The position numbers and the translations under genes are program-made. A stretch of DNA of 10,417 bases from JBIOJM01 sp044450785 (lineage in GTDB: Bacteria > Planctomycetota > Planctomycetia > Isosphaerales > Isosphaeraceae), in NCBI GenBank assembly GCA_044450785.1, contig JBIOJM010000356.1, positions 1 through 10,417 of the forward strand, written 5' to 3'. Below the pieces are notes generated by a model. It was given only the letters and a program-made list of their open reading frames with translations, ran no database searches and was not told the origin of the DNA. Of the stretch, positions 6,527-10,417 are shown piece after piece. The first letter of the stretch is position 1. Each line of letters opens with the position of its first letter.

Positions 6527-6886
6527 GTGAGCACCGAGTTCTGGTCGTCGTCCTGGTCGATGTGGAACTGTCGGCCACAGGCGAAGTCCTCGCCGTCGAA
6601 TGACGAAGCCCGAAAGCTGCTCGACAACTTCCTCGAAGAGATTCGGGACGTGGTCATTCCCGGGCTCAAGGGAAAGGGGTATAAGAATCTGCAACCGGCG
6701 AGCCGCTCGAGTCGGCAACGAGTCGGGCTCGCCGTCAAGATTCCCATGCCCGCGACATGCGCCGGAATTGCCCCAACACCCGAAGGGAGTGACTACCATG
6801 GTACGACTCGGATTTGTCCTGACGCCAGCGCTCCTGCTGGCCTTGGTCGCGCCGGTCAAGGCGCAGGACCCCACGGCCCGCTATGA
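6527..6886 (+). CDS. Doubtful small ORF downstream of the kinase
   Basis: A GTG at 6527, 30 bases after the kinase stop, has a well-placed GAGGG (6516-6520, 6-base spacing) and opens 119 codons. The middle part, NDEARKLLDNFLEEIRDVVI followed by PGLKGKGYKN, looks like a natural helical protein. The first 25 and last 45 residues do not, and the ORF overlaps the start of the YncE-like gene by 89 bases. I recognise no family. It may be a decayed or frameshifted gene, or chance coding. If real, it would be co-transcribed with the kinase. Confidence 0.22.
   Translation: MSTEFWSSSWSMWNCRPQAKSSPSNDEARKLLDNFLEEIRDVVIPGLKGKGYKNLQPASRSSRQRVGLAVKIPMPATCAGIAPTPEGSDYHGTTRICPDASAPAGLGRAGQGAGPHGPL
6657..6685 (+). 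promoter_or_regulatory. Candidate promoter for the YncE-like gene
   Basis: TATAAG at 6680-6685 matches the -10 consensus at 5 of 6 positions. TTCCCG at 6657-6662, 17 bases upstream, matches the -35 at 3 of 6. Transcription would begin near 6692, immediately before the hairpin at 6697-6733, giving a leader of about 105 bases. Confidence 0.33.
6697..6733 (+). promoter_or_regulatory. Leader hairpin upstream of the YncE-like gene
   Basis: GGCGAGCC (6697-6704) pairs perfectly with GGCTCGCC (6726-6733), and inside it CTCG (6706-6709) pairs with CGAG (6719-6722). If the promoter at 6657-6685 is used, this stem sits at the very 5' end of the message, where it could protect the RNA. It has no T-run, so it is not a terminator in the plus direction. 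Confidence 0.4.
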
Positions 6887-7838
6887 CAAGGTTCGCACGA
6901 TCACGATCGGCGGCGAGGGAGGCTGGGACTTCCTCGAAGTCGACGCCGCCAACCGGCGGCTCTACGTCACGAGGGGCACGCACGTCGTCGTCGTCGACCT
7001 TGACACTGAAAAGGTTGCCGGCGAGATCCCCGGCACCCGCGGCGTCCACGGCGTCGCCTTCGTCCCGGACCTGGGCCGGGGCTTCACCAGCAACGGCGGC
7101 GACTCCACCTCGACCGTCTTCGATACCAAGACACTCAAGGTCCTCGGCACGGTCAAGGCCAACGGACGCCCTGACATCATCTACTTCGAGCCGGTCAGCC
7201 GCCGGGTCTTCACGTTCAACCACGGCACCAACGACACCACCGCGATCGACCCGGCCGAGATGAAGGCGGTAGGCACCCTCAAGCTGGGCGGAGTTCCCGA
7301 GCTGGCCGTCTCCGACGAGAAGGGACACGTCTTCGTCAACATGGAGAACACCAGCGAGATCGTCGAGTTCGATGCCCCCACATTAAAGGTCCTCAGGCGG
7401 TTCCCGCTCGCGCCTGGCGAGGAGCCCACGGGCCTGGCCTTCGATCCCAAGCAACAGAAGCTCTTCAGCACCTGTGCCAACCGGAAGCTGGTCGTCGCGG
7501 ACGCCGACAGCGGCAAGGTCGTTCAGACGCTCGAGATCGGCCCGGGACCTGACGGCTGCATCTTCGACGCCGAGACGGGCCTGGTCTTCTGCCCGAGCGG
7601 CGGCGACGGCACGCTGACCATCATCCGTGAGCTGACGCCGGGCCGGTACGAGGTCGCCAAGACGATCAAGACCCAGGTCAGTGCGAAGACGATCGCGATC
7701 GACCCCAAGACGCATCGCCTCTACCTGGCGGCCGCCACCCGCGCCGCGGCCACGCCCGACGGTGCGGCGGCGAAGAAGAAGGGCGGTCGGCGCGGCTACG
7801 TGCCGGGATCGTTCGTCGTCCTGGTGGTCGGCGACTGA
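6798..7838 (+). CDS. Secreted YncE-like seven-bladed beta-propeller protein
   Basis: A 346-residue protein. Residues 1-22 form a signal peptide (MVRLGFVLTPALLLALVAPVKA) with an AxA-like V-K-A cleavage site before QDP. The mature part consists of repeating propeller blades: GGWDFLEVDAANRRLYVTRG, HGVAFVPDLGRGFTSN, RPDIIYFEPVSRRVFTFNHG, PELAVSDEKGHVFVNM, PTGLAFDPKQQKLFSTC, DGCIFDAETGLVFCPSGGDG, and AKTIAIDPKTHRLYLAAA. This V/I-DP-TxRLYV pattern is the YncE/cytochrome-D1-like propeller family, in which each blade carries a variable ligand-facing loop. A lysine-rich insert (KKKGGRRG, near residues 330-337) precedes the last strand PGSFVVLVVG. The start is set by AAGGGAG eight bases upstream of ATG 6798; the frame is open to 6600 but that part is not protein-like. 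It is probably periplasmic or extracellular. Ligand and role are unknown; no enzyme motif is visible. Confidence 0.92.
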   Translation: MVRLGFVLTPALLLALVAPVKAQDPTARYDKVRTITIGGEGGWDFLEVDAANRRLYVTRGTHVVVVDLDTEKVAGEIPGTRGVHGVAFVPDLGRGFTSNGGDSTSTVFDTKTLKVLGTVKANGRPDIIYFEPVSRRVFTFNHGTNDTTAIDPAEMKAVGTLKLGGVPELAVSDEKGHVFVNMENTSEIVEFDAPTLKVLRRFPLAPGEEPTGLAFDPKQQKLFSTCANRKLVVADADSGKVVQTLEIGPGPDGCIFDAETGLVFCPSGGDGTLTIIRELTPGRYEVAKTIKTQVSAKTIAIDPKTHRLYLAAATRAAATPDGAAAKKKGGRRGYVPGSFVVLVVGD

Positions 7839-7873
7839 CGAAGTCGAATAAGAGCTTCGGCGGCCGGCGACCT
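7839..7873. terminator. Convergent gene ends, weak shared hairpin
   Basis: The YncE-like gene and the minus-strand membrane gene end 35 bases apart. CGAAG (7839-7843) and CTTCG (7855-7859) can form a 5-bp stem in either transcript. There is no T-run, so termination here is only a guess. Confidence 0.2.
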
Positions 7874-8272
7874 TCAGTCGTTGCCGATGGTTTCCGGGGC
7901 GGACGACGGCGGCATGACGAGCCGCCGGGCCGCCGCCCCGACGTAGCACCCCAGCAAGCAGGCGGCGAGGGAAACAGGGATCAGGATCAAGTACGTGAGG
8001 TACCCATTCCGGTCATCGCGGGGTAGACGTCCCGCGACGCGCAGTATGAGATAAGTGAGGGGCAGCATTGGCCCGATGAGAACGGCCCAACGCCACGGGC
8101 GTTGGGGCATGGCGAAGCCGAACAGTCCGCTGGAGACGAGCCAGAGGAAGACCGTGAACTGCGAGGAATCGTCCCCGAAAGGGGCGGCCACGTCGATCGC
8201 GGCGATCACCAGCCCCAGCCCAGCCGCGATCGCCTGCGCCACCGGCCGCAGGACCCGAGCGTTACCTTCCAT
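7874..8272 (-). CDS. Small integral membrane protein of unknown function (four predicted helices)
   Basis: A 132-residue protein with four hydrophobic helices at about 11-30, 38-55, 62-80 and 91-113. A charged loop, GRLPRDDRNG, lies between helices 3 and 4, and the C-terminus is short and polar (PPSSAPETIGND). I do not recognise the family; no catalytic motif is visible. The start is ATG 8272, preceded by TTGGAG six bases upstream. The frame extends to a TTG at 8284, but that TTG lies within this ribosome binding site. It is convergent with the YncE-like gene and divergent from the second sigma gene. It has the best promoter in the window (8323-8350), with a perfect palindrome overlapping the expected transcription start, so its expression is probably regulated by a DNA-binding protein. 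Codon usage and GC look like the neighbours. Confidence 0.82.
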   Translation of the reverse strand: MEGNARVLRPVAQAIAAGLGLVIAAIDVAAPFGDDSSQFTVFLWLVSSGLFGFAMPQRPWRWAVLIGPMLPLTYLILRVAGRLPRDDRNGYLTYLILIPVSLAACLLGCYVGAAARRLVMPPSSAPETIGND

Positions 8273-8304
8273 CGTGGACTCCAACCCAAGGGTGAGAAGA
8301 TTCG

Positions 8305-8321
8305 ACTTTGCAATGCAAAGT
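8305..8321. promoter_or_regulatory. Perfect palindrome, likely operator of the membrane-protein gene
   Basis: ACTTTGCA (8305-8312), one central base, TGCAAAGT (8314-8321): perfect 8-bp arms. It lies directly downstream of the -10 box at 8323-8328 (minus strand) and covers the expected +1 near 8316. This is the usual place for a repressor site. Its A/T-rich make-up stands out from the surroundings. Confidence 0.6.
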
Positions 8322-8322
8322 G

Positions 8323-8350
8323 ATTATCCACGGAATCGCCTGTTTGTCAA
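8323..8350 (-). promoter_or_regulatory. Sigma-70-type promoter of the small membrane protein gene
   Basis: On the minus strand, TTGACA (8350-8345) is a perfect -35 and GATAAT (8328-8323) matches the -10 at 5 of 6 positions, with a 16-base spacer. The predicted start near 8316 gives a leader of about 44 bases ending in the TTGGAG ribosome binding site and ATG 8272. Confidence 0.65.
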
Positions 8351-8614
8351 CAACGCCGGGCAAAGGCGGTTGACGGAGGGGCCGATCGTGGCCGGTGACG
8401 CGTGATCGATCTGGAAATCCTGAAGCCGCCGTGAGGGGGACATCGTCGCACAAGAGACGCGGAATATGGTGGCGATGAGGAGGTTGCGCCGCGAGAATGG
8501 AGGAGGTTTCCGGTCGGGCACGGACAGGTCCGGTAAAAAATGGAACCGATCCGGGTCCGTCGGGGCATATCTCTGCGAATCGTTGAATCGGGACCGGTCG
8601 GGGAGGGTCGGGGC
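8351..8614. other. Upstream region of the second sigma gene
   Basis: The sigma reading frame is open back to an ATG at 8540, but residues before 8615 do not resemble a sigma N-terminus. A GGAAC at 8542-8546 could be an ECF-type -35 for self-regulation, but no clear -10 follows at the usual 16-17 bases. A purine-rich stretch with GGAGGAGG (8502-8509) has no nearby start codon. Nothing else is recognised. Confidence 0.4.
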
Positions 8615-8651
8615 ATGGCGAGTGGGCGGCCTGTTTCGGTCGGGGAGGGTC
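8595..8651 (+). repeat. 15-bp direct repeat flanking the second sigma gene start
   Basis: CGGTCGGGGAGGGTC occurs exactly at 8595-8609 and 8637-8651, 42 bases (14 codons) apart, on either side of ATG 8615. The first copy supplies the GGAGGG ribosome binding site. Confidence 0.85.
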
Positions 8652-10078
8652 TCCGCACCCTCTGGGCGGCCGGGGCGATTGGTGCGGCCGACGACGCGGT
8701 CTTGATCGCCCGCTTCTCCGAACGGCGCGACGAGGTGGCGGAGGCGGCATTCCGCGTGCTGGTGGAGCGGCACGGACCAATGGTCGTCCGGGTCTGCCGG
8801 CAGGTGATCGGCAACGGCCATGCCGCCGAGGAGGCGGCACAGGCCGTGTTCCTTGTCCTGGCCCGCAAAGCGGGCTCGATCCGGGTCCGAACCACGGTCG
8901 CACCCTGGCTTTACGGAGTGTCGCGCCGGGTCGCCGCCCGCGCCCGCGCGCGGGCCGCTGCGCGCACCTCCCGCGACGCGCGGACGGCGCGGGTCCTCCT
9001 GGCCGGGCGGGTCGACGCCGACACGACCGGGGCGCCGCACGAGGGGGACTGGGAGGCAGTCCACGAGGAGGTCGGCCGGCTGCCAGAGAGGTACCGCACA
9101 CCCGTCGTGCTCTGCTACCTCGAGGGCCAGACCTACGAGGAGGCCGCACGGCGGATCGGGTGCCCGGTCGGGACCGTCCGCGTCCGCCTCTCCCGCGCCC
9201 GTGACCGGCTCCGCGACCGCTTGACCCGCCGCGGGTTCGGGCCCGAGCGGGTCACGGCGGTCGGGTGTCTGGTGGATGGCGCGGCGTCGGCTCGTCCGGC
9301 ATCAGGCGCGGGGGCCGGCTGGGTCGATGCAACAGTCAAGGCGTCTCAGGCGTACGCAGCGGGCCGCGCGGCGGCGGCCGGGATGGTCCCGGCCCTCGCG
9401 CTGGCGCTGGGCGACGAAGTCGTGAGGTCATTGGCCATGTCACAGTGGAAGCTCGTCATGTTCGCTCTCGCGGCTTTGGGCGCGACGTCCGCCGCCGCCA
9501 TAGGCCTCGCCGTGGGTGGGGGCAGCCAGGAGCGACCCACACCGGGCCGCGGGGGCGCGCCGGACGCGACCGCCCAGGCCGCCCCTGAAAAAAAGGTGAC
9601 GCCGCCCGCCGTCAAGGACCTTCCCGAGCCGGTCGAGGTGATGCTCCCCAAGCAGGCGAAACGTCTCCTTGCCATGGCGCGCCAGCGCGTCGACGCTCAG
9701 CGCGCGTTCTATGAGGAGGGCCGGCTCACGATCGACCGCTACATCCAGGCGCTTCAGCTCCTGAACGCGGCCGAGATGGAGCAGGCACCGACGCGCCAGG
9801 GGCGCATCATCGCCGCTCAGACTCATGTCGAGCGCACGGTTCAGCTCTTGAAAAGGGAGCAGGACGAGTTGAAAGTCGGCCGGGGCACCATCGCCGACGT
9901 GGCCGAAGCAGGGCTCGCCAACGAACAGGCCATCGCCGAGTTGCTCAAGGCCCACAAGGCGCCGGGGCCGGGGGACGTGGAGGTCCTTCAGAAGCGCGTC
10001 GAGACGCTCGAGAAACAGCTCGAACGAGTCATCAAGCTCATGGAGCAGAGGGGGATCGACATTCGCTCTAGGCGCTGA
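8615..10078 (+). CDS. ECF sigma factor fused to a membrane anchor and helical C-terminal domain
   Basis: A 487-residue protein, more than twice the usual ECF length. Region 2 covers about residues 28-110 (VERHGPMVVRVCRQVIGN, HAAEEAAQAVFLVLARKA, APWLYGVSRRVAARA). An alanine/arginine-rich linker follows, then region 4 at about 150-205 (RLPERYRTPVVLCYLEGQTY, EEAARRIGCPVGTVRVRLSRA), a standard helix-turn-helix. After a linker, residues 279-302 (KLVMFALAALGATSAAAIGLAVGG) form one transmembrane helix. A proline/alanine-rich spacer leads to a long helical domain (about 345-448, with YEEGRLTIDRYIQAL and LKVGRGTIADVAEA) and a final short coiled coil (455-480). Such tethered sigma factors are known in planctomycetes; the tail would lie outside the cytoplasm and may replace an anti-sigma factor as sensor. 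The start at 8615 is supported by GGAGGG and by the sigma-like MASGRPVSVGEGLRTLW. No kinase or anti-sigma gene is adjacent. Confidence 0.93.
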   Translation: MASGRPVSVGEGLRTLWAAGAIGAADDAVLIARFSERRDEVAEAAFRVLVERHGPMVVRVCRQVIGNGHAAEEAAQAVFLVLARKAGSIRVRTTVAPWLYGVSRRVAARARARAAARTSRDARTARVLLAGRVDADTTGAPHEGDWEAVHEEVGRLPERYRTPVVLCYLEGQTYEEAARRIGCPVGTVRVRLSRARDRLRDRLTRRGFGPERVTAVGCLVDGAASARPASGAGAGWVDATVKASQAYAAGRAAAAGMVPALALALGDEVVRSLAMSQWKLVMFALAALGATSAAAIGLAVGGGSQERPTPGRGGAPDATAQAAPEKKVTPPAVKDLPEPVEVMLPKQAKRLLAMARQRVDAQRAFYEEGRLTIDRYIQALQLLNAAEMEQAPTRQGRIIAAQTHVERTVQLLKREQDELKVGRGTIADVAEAGLANEQAIAELLKAHKAPGPGDVEVLQKRVETLEKQLERVIKLMEQRGIDIRSRR

Positions 10079-10154
10079 TGGGCTGCGCATCGACATGTTG
10101 TTGCCGATTCTTGGTGAACCGATCGCCCGTCAGAGCCGGCTCCCACACTAACCC

Positions 10155-10216
10155 GACGCGCACGCGAGGGATCTTCAACCCGTTCAGGATCATCAAAGAC
10201 GCCTCGCTTGCGCGTC
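10155..10216. repeat. NPTR-type dispersed inverted repeat
   Basis: GACGCGCACGCGAGG (10155-10169) and CCTCGCTTGCGCGTC (10202-10216) are reverse complements at 14 of 15 positions, separated by 32 bases. The left arm with the preceding bases translates to TNPTRTRG. I recall NPTRKRG-like peptides as common in spurious planctomycete ORFs, identifying a dispersed repeat family. Confidence 0.75.
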
Positions 10217-10240
10217 TTGAAATTGCGCTTTTTGGATTTT

Positions 10241-10282
10241 GCCCCGTAGGGGCCGTAACATATCAGCCCAGGGCAACGCCCT
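10241..10282. repeat. Tandem small hairpins of the YQPRATP-type dispersed repeat
   Basis: GCCCC (10241-10245), loop GTA, GGGGC (10249-10253), then AGGGC (10270-10274), loop AAC, GCCCT (10278-10282), joined by CGTAACATATCAGCCC. The translation VGAVTYQPRATP is, as I recall, a recurring planctomycete repeat signature. The second stem is short because bases after GCCCT have drifted. Confidence 0.7.
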
Positions 10283-10380
10283 CGTCGTTACACACATCTT
10301 TTCGTTATTTTGGAGGCTATGGGGATTATAGATAAGTGCATGTCCTATTGTTAAGTTGGGACGTCTTGGTTACCCTGCTC

Positions 10381-10404
10381 CGGCCTGGCACGACGCACAG
10401 GCCG
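10381..10404. terminator. Hairpin near the right edge
   Basis: CGGCCTG (10381-10387) and CAGGCCG (10398-10404) form a perfect 7-bp stem around a 10-base loop. No T-run follows. It may be a transcript-end structure or part of a gene beyond the window. Confidence 0.25.
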
Positions 10405-10417
10405 AAGAGCACGCCGC

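Larger units (their letters stand above)
6498..6797. other. Region between the kinase and YncE-like genes
   Basis: Apart from the doubtful ORF starting at 6527, this 300-base stretch holds a candidate promoter (6657-6685) and a hairpin (6697-6733), listed separately, plus the ribosome binding site AAGGGAG (6783-6789) of the following gene. No terminator-like hairpin with a T-run follows the kinase stop. Confidence 0.6.
10079..10417. other. Intergenic region after the second sigma gene, with dispersed repeats
   Basis: No convincing gene is visible. The 85-codon frame from 10078 reads through repeat elements (HTNPTRTRG, TYQPRATP) and is not a protein. The region holds two repeat families (10155-10216 and 10241-10282) and a hairpin at 10381-10404. 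From 10332 to the right edge a frame reads ...LGRLGYPAPAWHDAQAEEHA without a stop. It could be the start of a gene beyond the window, but it has no ATG. Confidence 0.6.

Noticed and set aside
5567..6874. Long minus-strand frame (435 codons) opposite the WD40 region
   Set aside because: Its translation is a string of LPSGEKA-like blocks, which is simply the reverse of the WD40 FSPDGK codons in GC-rich DNA. The plus strand carries the real domain.
8262..9149. Minus-strand frame of 295 codons opposite the second sigma gene
   Set aside because: It is rich in P, R and G with no domain pattern, and it overlaps the sigma region 2/4 coding sequence and the membrane-protein promoter.
10078..10335. 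85-codon frame overlapping the second sigma stop
   Set aside because: It consists of translated dispersed repeats (NPTRTRG, YQPRATP) and shows no protein character.
10332..10417. Open frame at the right edge reading LGYPAPAWHDAQAEEHA
   Set aside because: It looks protein-like but has no ATG, no ribosome binding site and is cut by the window edge; too little to call a gene.
1..10417. CRISPR array or tRNA/rRNA genes
   Set aside because: No regularly spaced repeats with unique spacers and no complete cloverleaf or rRNA sequence were seen on either strand.

Overview
The window looks like chromosomal DNA of a planctomycete, most likely of the Isosphaeraceae/Gemmatales type. The reasons are high GC content, an ECF sigma factor next to a receptor-like Ser/Thr kinase carrying WD40 repeats, a second ECF sigma factor with a membrane-anchored C-terminal extension, a huge-protein N-terminus with a basic stretch followed by an LEDR motif, a Uma2-type endonuclease, and several dispersed palindromic repeats whose chance translations (GRIANPSY, NPTR.RG, YQPRATP) I recall from planctomycete genomes. 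Genus and species cannot be read from the window.

Layout. 1-672 (minus): the first 224 codons of a secreted beta-repeat (autotransporter/adhesin-like) protein running off the left edge. 673-1123: a divergent intergenic region with a large G/C-rich inverted repeat. 1124-1780 (plus): ECF sigma factor. 1949-2812 (plus): Uma2-family nuclease with a coiled-coil tail built from 63-bp tandem repeats. 2813-3062: intergenic, with two perfect hairpins and a 96-bp near-identical copy of an internal piece of the sigma gene. 3063-6497 (plus): membrane Ser/Thr kinase with about 15 WD40 units. 6527-6886: a doubtful small ORF. 6798-7838 (plus): secreted YncE-like beta-propeller. 7874-8272 (minus): small four-helix membrane protein with a good promoter and a perfect palindrome over its expected transcription start. 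8615-10078 (plus): ECF sigma factor fused to a transmembrane helix and helical C-terminal domain. 10079-10417: intergenic, with two more dispersed repeat families.

How the parts may work together. In planctomycetes ECF sigma factors and Ser/Thr kinases are commonly encoded side by side and are thought to form phospho-signalling transcription switches. Here the pair is separated by a Uma2 gene. A sigma fragment remains directly in front of the kinase, and its reading frame ends in a GTGA overlap with the kinase start. The simplest inference is that the kinase once followed a sigma gene with translational coupling, and that rearrangement or insertion split the pair and left a relic. The second sigma factor is a separate signalling unit in which the regulator appears to be fused to the sigma factor.

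I do not see a clearly new defence or metabolic system. The most noteworthy items are the sigma relic and its coupling to the kinase start, the membrane-tethered sigma factor, and the promoter/operator of the small membrane protein. All functional statements come from reading motifs by eye; no database search or structure prediction was run.
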